This document shows, in pieces, positions 19,733 through 32,757 of a stretch of 64,000 nt of DNA (position 1 is its first letter; every line of letters begins with the position of its first letter). The stretch comes from Pseudomonas arsenicoxydans (lineage in GTDB: Bacteria > Pseudomonadota > Gammaproteobacteria > Pseudomonadales > Pseudomonadaceae). The stretch covers positions 448,501 to 512,500 of the forward strand of contig NZ_LT629705.1 of the NCBI RefSeq assembly GCF_900103875.1. Reading direction: 5' to 3'. The position numbers were made by a program, and so were the translations under genes. The notes below the pieces were generated by a model, which did no database searches, had not been told where the DNA came from, and saw only the letters and a list, made by a program, of their open reading frames with translations.

Positions 19733-19760
19733 ACAAAGGCCCCGATTAAGGGGCCTTTGT
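19733..19760 (-). terminator. Terminator of the hisZ-purA operon
   Basis: Perfect 11-bp stem ACAAAGGCCCC/GGGGCCTTTGT with a 6-nt loop, 20 bp downstream of the purA stop codon. The T run is built into the stem (CCTTTGT). Confidence 0.85.
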
Positions 19761-19779
19761 GTTTTACATCAACGACTTA

Positions 19780-22315
<2,536 letters not shown>

Positions 22316-22504
22316 TACGCCATTCCCCTATGATCCGGGCGGCAAGCCGTTGGGCGAGCCTTGAGTGAAGCAGAAAATGAGCGGCTCATGTGCAAACAAC
22401 GCGCATAAACAACGTGGCGAAAAGCCTGGAACCGGCTTCGCCCACCACTTTCCTCGAAAAACCTGTCGTGCCTGCATAAAAACAGCAATCAAACGTGCAG
22501 ACGC

Positions 22505-22528
22505 AAAAAAGCCGGGAATTTCCCGGCT
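22505..22528 (-). terminator. Terminator downstream of hflC
   Basis: Stem GCCGGGA/TCCCGGC with a 3-nt loop followed on the minus strand by six T residues. It closes the hfq-hflX-hflK-hflC unit and separates it from hisZ. The rest of the 299-bp gap 22316-22614 shows no other gene; it presumably carries the hisZ promoter. Confidence 0.85.
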
Positions 22529-22614
22529 GCCGCATCATACACACGTTTTCCCAAAGGATCACCCCGCCCGAGGCTTTAGCCGCCAGGCGGGGGATGATTC
22601 AGGTCAACGTCGTA

Positions 22615-23484
22615 TCAAGGCTTGGCTTTTTCCAGGTAACGGAAGAAGTCACTGCTTGGGTCCAGGACCATGACGTCGGATTTGTTCGCGAAGCTTTCAC
22701 GGTAGGCGCGCAGGCTACGATAGAAACCGTAGAACTCCTGATCCTGGCCGTAGGCCTTGGAGTAGATTGCAGCGGCCTGGGCATCACCGTCACCGCGAAC
22801 CTCTTCGGATTCACGATAGGCTTCAGCCAGCAGCACGCGGCGTTGACGATCGGCGTCGGCACGGATGCCTTCTGCCAGCTCGTTACCCTTGGCGCGGTGC
22901 TCGCGAGCTTCACGCTCACGCTCGGAACTCATGCGCTCGAACACGCTGCGGTTCACTTCCTTCGGCAGGTCGATAGCCTTGACCCGGACATCGACTACTT
23001 CGATGCCCAACTCTTTTTCCGCCATCTTGTTCAACGATGCGGTGATATCGGTCATCAGCGCATCGCGCTCACCGGATACCACTTCATGCAGGGTGCGCTT
23101 GCCGAACTGGTCACGCAGGCCCGATTCAAGACGACGGGAAAGACGCTCGTCAGCAATCTGCTTGAGGCCGGAAGTCGCGGTGTAGAAGCGCTCGGCATCT
23201 TTCACGCGCCACTTGGCGTAGGCATCAACCATGACGGCTTTCTTTTCCAGCGTCAGGAAGCGTTGTGTCGGTGCATCCAGGGTCATCAGACGTGCGTCGA
23301 ATTTACGCACCTGGTTAACGTAAGGCACTTTCACGTGCAAGCCTGGTTGAACGTCAGCCTGAACCACACGACCGAACTGCAGCAGCACCGCACGCTCGGT
23401 CTGAGCCACGATGTAGAAGCAGTTCCAGGCTGCGATCGCCACGACGACGCCGACAATAAGGGCGATCAGCGATTTATTGCTCAT
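22615..23484 (-). CDS. hflC: Protease modulator HflC
   Basis: 289 residues with one N-terminal membrane anchor (LIALIVGVVVAIAAWNCFYI) and a periplasmic SPFH/band-7 domain (TERAVLLQFGRVVQADVQPG, later EREREAREHRAKGNELAEGI). HflC forms a large ring with HflK around FtsH and restrains its proteolysis of membrane proteins. Its ATG overlaps the hflK stop by 1 nt, so equal synthesis of the partners is expected. Confidence 0.97.
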   Translation of the reverse strand: MSNKSLIALIVGVVVAIAAWNCFYIVAQTERAVLLQFGRVVQADVQPGLHVKVPYVNQVRKFDARLMTLDAPTQRFLTLEKKAVMVDAYAKWRVKDAERFYTATSGLKQIADERLSRRLESGLRDQFGKRTLHEVVSGERDALMTDITASLNKMAEKELGIEVVDVRVKAIDLPKEVNRSVFERMSSEREREAREHRAKGNELAEGIRADADRQRRVLLAEAYRESEEVRGDGDAQAAAIYSKAYGQDQEFYGFYRSLRAYRESFANKSDVMVLDPSSDFFRYLEKAKP

Positions 23485-24656
23485 CAGCGACTCTCCCTGG
23501 TACGTGTCTGCTGTTGCTGCAGATCAGCTGCCGCACGCGCATTCGCTTCATTGCCGGTAGCTGCCGCACCGGTCACCGGAGTGCTGGTGTTGCGACCACT
23601 TTCGACCATCTTGTCCAGCGGCAAGTACAGCAGATTGCTCTGGCCATTCTTGTTGCCGGTCACGAGAACCTTGCTGGTGTTGCTGAAGACTTCCTGCATG
23701 GTGTCCAGGTACAGACGCTCACGGGTGACTTCAGGGGCCTTGCGATACTCGGCCACCAACTTGGTAAAGCGATCCGCTTCACCCTTGGCGCGCGATACCG
23801 TTTCGTCACGGTAACCGTTGGCATCTTCAAGGATGCGCTGGGCCTGACCACGAGCTTCCGGCACGACACCGTTGGCATAGGTTTCAGCCTGGTTACGGGA
23901 ACGCTGCTCGTCTTCACGGGCACGGATCACGTCATCGAAGGCTTCCTGCACTTCACGCGGTGCAGCTGCGCTCTGTACGTTTACCTGGGTGACAGTGATG
24001 CCGGTGCGATAGGTATCCATGAAGCGTTGCAGACGCTCCTTGATTTCGCTGGCCATCAATTCACGACCTTCGGTCAGCACCTGGTCCATCGCCGTGGAAC
24101 CCACGACATGGCGCAAGGCACTTTCGGTCGCGTGCTGCAGGCTGATTTCCGGCTGATCGACGCTCAGCACGAAATCCTGCAGGTTGCTGATCTTGTACTG
24201 CACGGTCAACGGCACTTCGACGATGTTCTCGTCCTCAGTCAGCATTTGGCCCTGCTTGGTATAGGCACGCTCACGCGTGACGTTTTCCAGGTACTTGTGA
24301 TCGATCGGCGGGAAGTAGATGTTCAAGCCCGGGCCGACAGTCTCGTAGTACTTGCCGAAGCGCAGCACCACGGCTTGCTCCTGCTCGTCGACTACATAGA
24401 CTGCGCTGTACAGCCAAATAGCCGCCAGCACGACAAGGCCGATGCCGAGCAGGCCGCCGAAGCCACCACTCCTGCCCGGACCACCGCCGTCATCACCGCG
24501 TTTCTTACCACCACCGAACAACCCGTTCAGGCTTTCCTGCAGCTTTCGGAAGGCCTCGTCGAGATCCGGTGGTCCCTTGCGGTCGCCGTTATTGCGGCGC
24601 TTGCCACCCCAAGGATCCTGATTATTCGAGTTGCCACCCGGCTCATTCCAAGCCAT
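23484..24656 (-). CDS. hflK: FtsH protease activity modulator HflK
   Basis: 390 residues. A Gly/Asn/Arg-rich cytoplasmic N-terminus (NEPGGNSNNQDPWGGKRRNN) precedes a membrane segment (GGLLGIGLVVLAAIWLYSAVYV) and the SPFH domain (DEQEQAVVLRFGKYYETVGPG). The C-terminal tail is low in complexity. The start MAWNEPGG at 24656 has GGAGAG 4 nt upstream; the frame is open for 12 more codons. Forms the HflKC complex with HflC. Confidence 0.97.
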   Translation of the reverse strand: MAWNEPGGNSNNQDPWGGKRRNNGDRKGPPDLDEAFRKLQESLNGLFGGGKKRGDDGGGPGRSGGFGGLLGIGLVVLAAIWLYSAVYVVDEQEQAVVLRFGKYYETVGPGLNIYFPPIDHKYLENVTRERAYTKQGQMLTEDENIVEVPLTVQYKISNLQDFVLSVDQPEISLQHATESALRHVVGSTAMDQVLTEGRELMASEIKERLQRFMDTYRTGITVTQVNVQSAAAPREVQEAFDDVIRAREDEQRSRNQAETYANGVVPEARGQAQRILEDANGYRDETVSRAKGEADRFTKLVAEYRKAPEVTRERLYLDTMQEVFSNTSKVLVTGNKNGQSNLLYLPLDKMVESGRNTSTPVTGAAATGNEANARAAADLQQQQTRTRESR

Positions 24657-24752
24657 AGCGCTCTCCATCTGATAAAGCAAAGACGCACCCACGGCGCGCC
24701 GACCAATGCTACAGAATGCCTGTCACCACGGCACAACCGCTTTCTCAGGCTT

Positions 24753-26054
24753 TTATTGCAAAGTGTGTTGCTCGATGAAGTCCATCGGCTGCAATCCTTC
24801 GCGGCTCACCAGTCGATTCAACTCGACTCGTGGCAAACGAACGGCCAGCAGGCAGATGCCTTCTTCGTCGTGTTCTTCTTTCTGTACCGCACCGGCTTCG
24901 AAAAACTGCGCACGCAGTCGAGCAAAACGTTGCGGCAAGCGCAAGGTACCAACAAACAATTCATTGCCGAGCAGTTCGGCCACGGCCTGCTTGAGCAGGT
25001 CCAGACCTGTACCGTCCTTGGCCGACAACCAGACCCGCACCGGCTTGCCATCGGCATCGCGCTGGATTTGCGGCTCAACGCCTTCAAGCAAATCGAGTTT
25101 GTTGTATACCTCAAGGATCGGCAAGTCCTGGGCACCGATCTCGCCCAGCACCACCATCACCTGCTCGATCTGCAACATGCGATCCGGTTCGGCCGCATCG
25201 ATCACGTGCAGCAACAGGTCTGAGTTGCTCGACTCTTCGAGCGTAGACCGAAATGCCTCGACCAGTTTGTGGGGCAAGTGACGTATGAAACCCACAGTGT
25301 CGGCCAGGACAATCGGCCCCAGGTCGTCGATCTCCAGACGGCGCAAGGTCGGGTCCAGCGTGGCAAACAACTGGTCAGCCGCATACACGTCGGATTTCGT
25401 CACGTTATTGAAGAGCGTGGATTTGCCGGCGTTGGTGTACCCCACCAGGGACACGGTAGGAATATCCGCACGCGAACGGCCGCGTCGCGACTGTTCACGC
25501 TGACTGCGCACTTTTTCCAGCCGGCTCTTGATCTGTTTCAGGCGAACCCGCAGCAAACGGCGGTCGGTTTCCAGCTGGGTTTCACCCGGGCCCCGCATAC
25601 CGATACCGCCACCCTGACGCTCAAGGTGAGTCCAGCCACGAACCAGCCGCGTGCTCATGTGGTCAAGCTGGGCCAGTTCTACCTGGAGCTTGCCTTCATG
25701 GGTACGGGCGCGCTGGGCGAAAATATCGAGAATCAGACCGGTACGGTCGATCACGCGACACTCGAAAACACGTTCGAGGTTACGTTCCTGACTGGGCGTG
25801 AGGATGTGATTGAAGATGACCAGATCTGCCTTTTCGGCATGGACCAGGTCGCGCAGTTCCTCGACCTTGCCGCTGCCAATCAGGAATTTGGCGGTTGGCC
25901 GATGACGCGGCACGTTAAAAAACGCAACGGTCTCGGCGCCGGCCGAATTAGCCAACTCCTGAAACTCCTGCGGATCTTCGCGCGCCTCAGGGTCCTGTCC
26001 ATCCAAGTGAACGAGGATCACTCGCTCACCACCACCGTGGCGCTCAAAGAACAA
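24753..26054 (-). CDS. hflX: Ribosome-associated GTPase HflX
   Basis: 433 residues. The N-terminal HflX domain (SAGAETVAFFNVPRHRPTAK, LIGSGKVEELRDLV) and linker coiled coil (RLKQIKSRLEKVRSQREQSR) precede the G domain with P-loop GYTNAGKSTLFN, the G3 region LADTVGFIRHLPHKLVEAF and YNKLDLL. HflX splits stalled ribosomes and is 50S-associated. It sits 12 bp after hfq and leads into hflKC. Confidence 0.97.
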   Translation of the reverse strand: MFFERHGGGERVILVHLDGQDPEAREDPQEFQELANSAGAETVAFFNVPRHRPTAKFLIGSGKVEELRDLVHAEKADLVIFNHILTPSQERNLERVFECRVIDRTGLILDIFAQRARTHEGKLQVELAQLDHMSTRLVRGWTHLERQGGGIGMRGPGETQLETDRRLLRVRLKQIKSRLEKVRSQREQSRRGRSRADIPTVSLVGYTNAGKSTLFNNVTKSDVYAADQLFATLDPTLRRLEIDDLGPIVLADTVGFIRHLPHKLVEAFRSTLEESSNSDLLLHVIDAAEPDRMLQIEQVMVVLGEIGAQDLPILEVYNKLDLLEGVEPQIQRDADGKPVRVWLSAKDGTGLDLLKQAVAELLGNELFVGTLRLPQRFARLRAQFFEAGAVQKEEHDEEGICLLAVRLPRVELNRLVSREGLQPMDFIEQHTLQ

Positions 26055-26066
26055 AGGAGACTCCTA

Positions 26067-26327
26067 TCAGGCGTTACCTGGCTCAGCGTCACCTGCTTCG
26101 GATTCGGTTGCGCTAGGCAGACGAATTGGACGAACCGGCACCACTGTAGAGATAGCGTGTTTGTAAACCATCTGGCTGACGGTGTTTTTCAGCAGGATAA
26201 CGAACTGGTCGAAAGACTCGATCGTGCCTTGCAGTTTGATCCCGTTGACCAGGTAGATGGACACCCCAACTTTCTCTTTACGTAAAGTATTCAAGTAAGG
26301 GTCTTGTAGCGAATGCCCTTTTGACAT
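26067..26327 (-). CDS. hfq: RNA chaperone Hfq
   Basis: 86 residues starting [20 protein letters not shown]. The Sm1 ([20 protein letters not shown]) and Sm2 ([10 protein letters not shown]) motifs build the hexameric ring that anneals small RNAs to mRNAs. In Pseudomonas it also carries Crc-dependent catabolite repression. The short C-terminal tail ([15 protein letters not shown]) is typical of Pseudomonas and much shorter than in E. coli. The frame opens three codons earlier; the second ATG is the family start. Confidence 0.99.
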   Translation of the reverse strand: MSKGHSLQDPYLNTLRKEKVGVSIYLVNGIKLQGTIESFDQFVILLKNTVSQMVYKHAISTVVPVRPIRLPSATESEAGDAEPGNA

Positions 26328-26421
26328 GTGCCGCACTCCTTTAAGGATTCAATATAAAAAATAGGTAAACAGATGGCTTGTGGCCGTCACACCCCCAAGG
26401 ATAGACGGCAATTGCAAGGAC

Positions 26422-27393
26422 TCAGCTCAATATGGAGATGGTCCCCAGGTATTTCAAGGCGCGCGGCAGATTGTCGCAATCCAGGCTGTCCAACCAGTGT
26501 AAATCAGCCCAGCTGCGCAGCCAGGTGAACTGGCGCTTTGCCAATTGGCGCGTGGCAATGATTCCACGCTCCTGCATCTCGGCTTGCGTCAGCTTGCCAT
26601 CCAGGTAGTCCCAGACTTGTCGGTAGCCTACCGCACGTATAGACGGCAACCCTGAATGCAGGTCACTGCGTTTACGCAGGGCTACGACCTCGTCAATGAA
26701 TCCCTGTTCCAACATGTTCGTGAATCTTTGTTTAATTCGTTCGTGCAGTACTTGGCGATTTGCCGGAGCAATGGCCAAGTTCGCGACAGTATAGGGCAAT
26801 TGTTGCAGTCCCGAAGCGGCTGCTTCAGTACTTTGCGCAGATTGTCGCAACCTGAGCTCAGTCATGCTCTGACCGCTGACGCGATAAACTTCCAGCGCTC
26901 GACTGAGCCGCTGGGGATCGTTCGGATGAATGCGCGCGGCAGATACCGGGTCGATGGCCGCCAATTGTTCGTGCAGCGCAGGCCAGCCAAGGCGTACAGC
27001 CTCTTCTTCGATCTGCGCCCGGACATCGGGATCAGCCGCCGGCATGTCCGCCAGGCCTTCGACCAAAGCCTTGTAATAGAGCATTGTGCCGCCTACCAGC
27101 AGCGGAATCTTACCCCGCGCGGTGATCTCGGCCATCGCTTCCAGCGCATCACGACGAAAATCCGCCGCCGAATAGCTTTCTGCCGGGTCGAGAATATCGA
27201 TCAGACGGTGTGGGAATTCAGACAGCAGTTCTTTGGAAGGCTTGGCGGTACCGATGTCCATGCCACGGTAAACCAGCGCTGAATCGACACTGATCAGCTC
27301 GCAAGGCAGGACTTTGGTGAGTTCGATGGCCAGGTCGGTCTTGCCGGCGGCGGTCGGGCCCATCAGGAAAATCGCAGGAGGGAGCTGGCTCAT
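26422..27393 (-). CDS. miaA: tRNA dimethylallyltransferase
   Basis: 323 residues. MiaA transfers a dimethylallyl group to N6 of A37 in tRNAs reading UNN codons. The P-loop [11 protein letters not shown] is at residues 11-21, followed by [37 protein letters not shown] and the [11 protein letters not shown] motif. The start [12 protein letters not shown] overlaps the mutL stop by 1 nt (TGATG), so mutL and miaA are translationally coupled. Confidence 0.98.
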   Translation of the reverse strand: MSQLPPAIFLMGPTAAGKTDLAIELTKVLPCELISVDSALVYRGMDIGTAKPSKELLSEFPHRLIDILDPAESYSAADFRRDALEAMAEITARGKIPLLVGGTMLYYKALVEGLADMPAADPDVRAQIEEEAVRLGWPALHEQLAAIDPVSAARIHPNDPQRLSRALEVYRVSGQSMTELRLRQSAQSTEAAASGLQQLPYTVANLAIAPANRQVLHERIKQRFTNMLEQGFIDEVVALRKRSDLHSGLPSIRAVGYRQVWDYLDGKLTQAEMQERGIIATRQLAKRQFTWLRSWADLHWLDSLDCDNLPRALKYLGTISILS

Positions 27394-29303
27394 CAACGAC
27401 CGCGCAAAAACAGTTTGTCCAGATCGTCCAGGCCCAGTTGGGTCCAGGTCGGTCGGCCATGGTTGCATTGACCGCTGCGCTCGGTGTTTTCCATGTCGCG
27501 CAGCAGACCGTTCATTTCCGGCAGCGCCAGGCGCCGATTCGCCCGAATCGCGCCGTGACAGGCCATCGTGCCAAGCAGTTCGTTCAGGTGTGCCTGAATC
27601 CGGTCGCTGGTGCCGTATTCCATCAAATCCGCCAGGACATCGCTAACCAGTCGGTTGGCCTCGGCCTGTTTCAGCAACGCGGGGATTTGCCGGATGGCCA
27701 GTGTTTCCGGGCCCAGGCGCTGCAGTTCAAAGCCCAGGCGCTGGAACCAGGCGACGTTTTCTTCGGCGCAATCGGCCTCTCGCTGGCTGACCGCCAGGGA
27801 TTCCGGCACCAGCAATGGCTGGCCACTCAACCCTTCGCTGGCCATGGCGACTTTCAGGCGCTCGTACATGATCCGCTCATGGGCGGCGTGCATGTCCACC
27901 AGCACCAGGCCCTGGGCGTTTTCCGAAAGTATGTAGATGCCTTTGAGCTGCGCCAGCGCATAACCCAGCGGCGGAATATCGTCCTGTCCGGCCGGTAATG
28001 CGACGGCGTTGGCTTCTGGCAGCGGTGCAAAAAATTCGCGGTACGCAGCCTGCGCTTCAGCCACTGGCACACCGGACTGAGGCCGCGGTGTGTATTGATA
28101 TTGATAACCCGCGCCTGCGCCCGAGCCGGCCGGCGCATTGAACGACGGCTGCGCCTGAGGCTGCTCCAGCAAGGCATTGGCCGCCAGGCGCATTTCGCCC
28201 TGTGGACCGAATTCGCCAGCGTCAATGCCAGTCGGTCGCACAATGGCGGTCGCCACCGGACTGGCCAAATGATCTTCCGGCCGCACATCGCCCAAGGCAC
28301 GGTGCAAGGTGCCATAAAGGAAATCGTGGACCATGCGTCCGTCACGGAAGCGCACTTCGTGTTTGGTCGGGTGGACGTTGACGTCAACACCCGCCGGATC
28401 GACCTCGAAAAACAGCACAAATGTCGGGTGCCGGCCGTTGAACAGCACGTCGCGATAGGCCTGGCGTACGGCGTGGGCCACCAGCTTGTCGCGGACCGCA
28501 CGGCCATTGACGAAGAAATACTGCAAGTCCGCCTGACTGCGGTTGAACGTCGGCAACCCGACCCACCCCCAAAGATGCAAGCCATTGCGCTCGATTTCAA
28601 TCGGCAGCGCCTGCTCGAGGAAGCCGGAACCGCAGATGGCCGCCACTCGCCGGGCACGGGCCGCGTCGTCATGGGCTTCGTGCAGGCTGAGGATGGTCTT
28701 GCCGTTGTGGCGCAAATGGAACGCCACGTCGAAACGCGCCAACGCCAAGCGCTTGATCACTTCTTGCAGGTGATCGAATTCGGTTTTTTCAGTCTTGAGG
28801 AATTTGCGCCGCGCCGGGGTGTTGAAAAACAAGTCGCGCACTTCGACCGAGGTGCCCACCGGATGGGCTGCCGGTTGCACACGAGGTGCCATGTCCCGGC
28901 CTTCGGTTTCGACCTGCCAGGCCTGATCGGCATCCTTGGTGCGGGACGTCAGGGTCAGGCGCGCCACGGAGCTGATCGAAGCGAGGGCTTCACCGCGAAA
29001 CCCGAGGCTCATGACTTGCTCGAGGTCTTCGAGGTTACGAATCTTGCTGGTGGCGTGTCGCGCCAGGGCCAACGGCAAATCATCGGCAGAAATGCCACTG
29101 CCATCGTCGCGAACCCGCAGCAACTTGACGCCGCCCTGCTCCACGTCCACATCGATGCGCCGGGCACCGGAGTCGAGGCTGTTTTCCAACAACTCCTTGA
29201 TCACCGAGGCCGGGCGCTCAACCACCTCACCGGCAGCAATCTGGTTCGCCAGTCGTGGGCTGAGCAGCTCGATACGAGCTGCCTGGGTCACCACCTGATT
29301 CAT
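27393..29303 (-). CDS. mutL: DNA mismatch repair protein MutL
   Basis: 636 residues. The N-terminal GHKL ATPase has [11 protein letters not shown] (catalytic Glu), DDGSGI and [10 protein letters not shown]. After a proline/glutamine-rich linker (about 340-440) comes the dimerisation/endonuclease domain. The metal-binding motif [12 protein letters not shown] is intact, as are ACHGAIRA and the C-terminal CNHGRPTW. This is therefore an incising MutL, as expected in a MutH-less genus such as Pseudomonas, unlike E. coli MutL. It overlaps amiB by 4 nt and miaA by 1 nt. Confidence 0.98.
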   Translation of the reverse strand: MNQVVTQAARIELLSPRLANQIAAGEVVERPASVIKELLENSLDSGARRIDVDVEQGGVKLLRVRDDGSGISADDLPLALARHATSKIRNLEDLEQVMSLGFRGEALASISSVARLTLTSRTKDADQAWQVETEGRDMAPRVQPAAHPVGTSVEVRDLFFNTPARRKFLKTEKTEFDHLQEVIKRLALARFDVAFHLRHNGKTILSLHEAHDDAARARRVAAICGSGFLEQALPIEIERNGLHLWGWVGLPTFNRSQADLQYFFVNGRAVRDKLVAHAVRQAYRDVLFNGRHPTFVLFFEVDPAGVDVNVHPTKHEVRFRDGRMVHDFLYGTLHRALGDVRPEDHLASPVATAIVRPTGIDAGEFGPQGEMRLAANALLEQPQAQPSFNAPAGSGAGAGYQYQYTPRPQSGVPVAEAQAAYREFFAPLPEANAVALPAGQDDIPPLGYALAQLKGIYILSENAQGLVLVDMHAAHERIMYERLKVAMASEGLSGQPLLVPESLAVSQREADCAEENVAWFQRLGFELQRLGPETLAIRQIPALLKQAEANRLVSDVLADLMEYGTSDRIQAHLNELLGTMACHGAIRANRRLALPEMNGLLRDMENTERSGQCNHGRPTWTQLGLDDLDKLFLRGR

Positions 29304-30736
29304 TCCTTGGCCGCCAGTTCGGTGCCGGGAATGGTCAAGGTCTGACCGATTTTCAGCTCATCGCTTTGCAGGTTGTTGGCGCTGCGCAATGTGGCCGGCG
29401 ATACCTGATAGCGCACCGCGATCATCGCCAGCGTCTCGCCCGGGCTCACCCGGTGGTCGCGAGGGCCTTGCACGATTTTCCCGGAGTCACGCAGCCAGGC
29501 GATGTAAGTACCCGGCGGAGGATTCTGCTGGAAGAACTGACGCACGCCACTGCTGATCGAACGCGCCAGCGCCTGCTGGTGATTCGCTGCCGCCAGCTTG
29601 GACGCTTCGTTGGCATTGGAGATGAACCCGGTTTCGACCAGGATCGATGGAATGTCCGGTGACTTCAGCACCATGAACCCGGCTTGTTCCACGCGCTGCT
29701 TGTGCAACGGCGTGACCCGACCGATGTTGCTCAGAACTTTCTGGCCAACGTTCAGACTGGAGGTCAGGGAGGCGGTCATCGACAGGTCGAGCAATACGCC
29801 CGCAAGCATGCGGTCCTTGTCGTCGAGGCTGACGTTGCCGGCGCCGCCGATCAAGTCGGAACGGTTTTCGCTGTCGGCCAGCCAACGGGCGGTCTCCGAC
29901 GTTGCGCCGCGATCGGACAAGGCGAACACCGATGCACCAAAAGCAGCAGCCGAAGGCGCGGCGTCGGCGTGGATCGATACGAACAGGTCGGCGCCCTTCT
30001 TGCGGGCAATTTCAGTACGGCCGCGCAATGGAATGAAGTAGTCACCGGTACGGGTCAGTTCTGCGCGGAAACCTTTCATGCCGTTGACCTGACGCTGCAA
30101 TTCGCGGGCGATGGCCAATACCACGTCTTTTTCCTTCTGGCCGCGAGAGCCTGAGGCCCCCGGGTCTTCACCACCGTGGCCGGCGTCGATCACCACCATG
30201 ATGTCGCGCTTGCCAGCCGGTGCGGGCGGCAGCTTCACTGCCGGTTCCACCGGAGTCACCGGAGTCACCGGAACCGGCGCTACTGTCGCAACGTTGGTCG
30301 GCACGGGAATCGGCGCGGCGGCCTCGGCGCTATCGAACAGGTCGACTACCAGGCGATTACCGTATTGGGCGTTTGGCGCCAAGGTAAAACTTTTCGGGGT
30401 GACGGCTTTTTTCAGGTCAATGACCACCCGCAGGTCCGTCGGCGTGCGCTGGGCGGAACGCATGGCGGTGATCGGGGTGTTCGAGGTGTTGAGCTTCAGC
30501 GGCGCAGCAAGGGTCGCGCCATTGATATCGATGACCAGCCGGTCCGGGGCGCTCAAAGTGAATACGCTGTGTTGCACCGGCCCAGTCAGGTCGAACACCA
30601 ACCGTGTGTTGTCCGGAGCCCGCCACAGGCGAACGCTATTGACCTTTGTCTCGGCCACAGCGTCGACGGTCACCGCCAAAAACAACACTCCTACGGCAGC
30701 TACCATCGCGCGAAAGCGCATACCTAACCCCATCAT
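29300..30736 (-). CDS. amiB: N-acetylmuramoyl-L-alanine amidase, AmiB type
   Basis: 478 residues. A signal peptide ([19 protein letters not shown]) is followed by an AMIN domain (about 30-150) that targets the septum, then a linker rich in valine, proline and threonine. The zinc amidase_3 domain has [15 protein letters not shown], the SIHADA histidine and the [11 protein letters not shown] glutamate. A C-terminal LysM ([21 protein letters not shown]) binds peptidoglycan. It cleaves stem peptides from glycan during cell separation. Three possible ATGs (30736, 30733, 30721) exist; the first follows the tsaE stop directly. Confidence 0.96.
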   Translation of the reverse strand: MMGLGMRFRAMVAAVGVLFLAVTVDAVAETKVNSVRLWRAPDNTRLVFDLTGPVQHSVFTLSAPDRLVIDINGATLAAPLKLNTSNTPITAMRSAQRTPTDLRVVIDLKKAVTPKSFTLAPNAQYGNRLVVDLFDSAEAAAPIPVPTNVATVAPVPVTPVTPVEPAVKLPPAPAGKRDIMVVIDAGHGGEDPGASGSRGQKEKDVVLAIARELQRQVNGMKGFRAELTRTGDYFIPLRGRTEIARKKGADLFVSIHADAAPSAAAFGASVFALSDRGATSETARWLADSENRSDLIGGAGNVSLDDKDRMLAGVLLDLSMTASLTSSLNVGQKVLSNIGRVTPLHKQRVEQAGFMVLKSPDIPSILVETGFISNANEASKLAAANHQQALARSISSGVRQFFQQNPPPGTYIAWLRDSGKIVQGPRDHRVSPGETLAMIAVRYQVSPATLRSANNLQSDELKIGQTLTIPGTELAAKE

Positions 30737-31207
30737 TTAATTGGTTTCCAATGCCAAAACGGCACACCACGACTCGCCACGCGAGCCCTGGGACAAAATT
30801 TTCAGCGAACGCCCGCTGTCTTGCGGGCTAATGGTAATGGTCAGGTCGGGCTTTGGCAAAAAGCCTGCACCCTTCTGGGGCCATTCGATCAGGCAAAGCG
30901 CATCGTCTTCGAAATAGTCGCGGATGCCCAGGTACTCCAGTTCTTCAGGGTCGACCAGTCGATAGAGGTCGAAATGGAAGGCCCGGATAGCTCCGATCTC
31001 GTATGGCTCGACCAGGGTGAACGTCGGGCTCTTTACCGCCCCGACATGCCCCAGGCCACGGATGATACCCCGTGACAGCGTGGTTTTCCCCGCCCCCAGA
31101 TCCCCTTCCAGAAAAATCAGACCGTGCCCTTGGGTGGTTTTTGCAATGCGCTCGCCGAATGCGGTCATCGCCTCTTCATCAGCCAGGTACAGGGTTACTT
31201 CAGACAC
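30737..31207 (-). CDS. tsaE: tRNA threonylcarbamoyladenosine biosynthesis ATPase TsaE
   Basis: 156 residues with the P-loop GDLGAGKTTLSRGI near residue 36 and the PTFTLVEPYE and FHFDLYRLVDPEELEYLG motifs of the family. TsaE powers the TsaBD complex that makes t6A37 in ANN-decoding tRNAs and is essential in many bacteria. It overlaps the end of the nnr gene by 13 nt and abuts the amiB start codon. Confidence 0.97.
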   Translation of the reverse strand: MSEVTLYLADEEAMTAFGERIAKTTQGHGLIFLEGDLGAGKTTLSRGIIRGLGHVGAVKSPTFTLVEPYEIGAIRAFHFDLYRLVDPEELEYLGIRDYFEDDALCLIEWPQKGAGFLPKPDLTITISPQDSGRSLKILSQGSRGESWCAVLALETN

Positions 31208-32694
31208 GGTGCTTGCTCCTCCAACAACTGACGAATGGCTGGAATCAGATCACTGGCCGCCAGCCCACGGCCCGATTTACCTACTTGCGCGCCGGCATTG
31301 GCATGCAGCCACACCGCCAGGCAGGCGGCGTCGAAGGCATCCATGCCCTGGGCCAACAACGCGCCGACCAGACCGGCCAGCACGTCGCCCAAACCAGCGG
31401 CAGCCATTGCCGGATGGCCCTGATGACACACTGCCAGACGCCCGTCAGGACTGGCGACGAGGCTGCCGGCGCCTTTCAAGATCACTACAGCTGTATATTT
31501 TTTGCTCAACGCATGGGCCGCGGCCGGCCGATCGGCCTGAACCTCGGCGGTGCTTATTCCCAACAAACGCGCCGCTTCCCCAGGATGCGGCGTGATCACA
31601 CAGTCCTTGGGCAAACTCACTTGCCTTTCAGCCAGCACATTCAATGCATCGGCATCCCAGACTTGCGGCAACGGTGCATTGGCTGCCGCCGACAATAGGC
31701 TGCGTCCCCAGGAAGTCTGGCCCAGGCCCGGGCCAACCACCAGTACGGAAACCTTTTGAAGCAGTCCCATCAGTTGATTGGCCGACGAAACCCCGAGCAC
31801 CATCACTTCAGGGAGTCTGGCCAACGCCGCCGGGACATGCTCGCTGCGCGTGGCCACGGACACCATGCCTGCACCACTGCGCAGGGCGCTTTGCGCACTC
31901 AGCAGGACTGCCCCACCCAAGCCACGGTCACCGCCTATCAGCAGAACGTGGCCGAATTTGCCTTTGTGCGATGTTGGCGCACGGCTCGCCAGACGCGGCA
32001 GGTTACCGGTCGACAGACGGCAGGCGCTGACAGCGACCCCACTGAAAGTCTCGGCGCTCGCCTGCAGATCATTGAAAACCAGCTCCCCCACCACATCAGC
32101 CGCATCACCGGTAAACAGCCCCAGCTTCAAACCAATGAAGGTCACGGTCAGATCAGCCCGAATGGCTACCCCGAGTACGCGCCCGGTATCGGCACTCAGT
32201 CCGGAAGGAATATCCACCGCCGCCACCGGCAAGCCACTGGCGTTGATCGCCGTGATTGCGCTGGCATAGGGCTCTCGCACCTCGCCAGTCAGACCGGTAC
32301 CGAGCAAGGCGTCCAACACCACACCACGCAGCTCGGACTGCGGGCCCCAGGCTTGTACGGCGACGCCATCCGAAACGGCCTCGGCGTGAGCCAACGCCGC
32401 ATCTCCCTGCAAATGCTGGGGATCGCCCGCCGCCAACACCCGCACATGCCAGCCGGCACGCCGGGCCAGCACCGCCACCAGATAACCGTCGCCGGCGTTG
32501 TTACCGCGACCGGCCACGACCGTCAATTCGTTCGCCGTCGGCCAGTGACGGACCAGCGCCCGCCAGGTCGCCCGGGCAGCACGCTGCATCAATTCGAAGC
32601 CCGGTGTACCGGCCGCGATCAGGCTCGCGTCGAGGGCTCGCACTTGCGCAGCGCTGTACAGCGCGTCGGGTAAATCATCTTTAGTGTGCGGCAT
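31195..32694 (-). CDS. Bifunctional NAD(P)H-hydrate epimerase / ADP-dependent NAD(P)H-hydrate dehydratase
   Basis: 499 residues. The N-terminal half is the YjeF-N epimerase (VVAGRGNNAGDGYLVAVLAR; DALLGTGLTGEV). The C-terminal half is a ribokinase-like dehydratase (HKGKFGHVLLIGGDRGLGGA, VWDADALNVLA, ITPHPGEAARLL, AAAGLGDVLAGLVGALLAQG). Together they repair damaged NADH and NADPH hydrates. The start is MPHTKDDLPDALYSA at 32694, shared by homologues; 80 upstream codons run back over the divergent queG start. NnrD-TsaE-AmiB-MutL is a conserved series. Confidence 0.96.
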   Translation of the reverse strand: MPHTKDDLPDALYSAAQVRALDASLIAAGTPGFELMQRAARATWRALVRHWPTANELTVVAGRGNNAGDGYLVAVLARRAGWHVRVLAAGDPQHLQGDAALAHAEAVSDGVAVQAWGPQSELRGVVLDALLGTGLTGEVREPYASAITAINASGLPVAAVDIPSGLSADTGRVLGVAIRADLTVTFIGLKLGLFTGDAADVVGELVFNDLQASAETFSGVAVSACRLSTGNLPRLASRAPTSHKGKFGHVLLIGGDRGLGGAVLLSAQSALRSGAGMVSVATRSEHVPAALARLPEVMVLGVSSANQLMGLLQKVSVLVVGPGLGQTSWGRSLLSAAANAPLPQVWDADALNVLAERQVSLPKDCVITPHPGEAARLLGISTAEVQADRPAAAHALSKKYTAVVILKGAGSLVASPDGRLAVCHQGHPAMAAAGLGDVLAGLVGALLAQGMDAFDAACLAVWLHANAGAQVGKSGRGLAASDLIPAIRQLLEEQAPCLK

Positions 32695-32757
32695 GCGTCT
32701 ACGGGCTCCGATGTCTGGCAGAATTATACGCACCTCAGCTCCGGTTTCTCTCGCCTC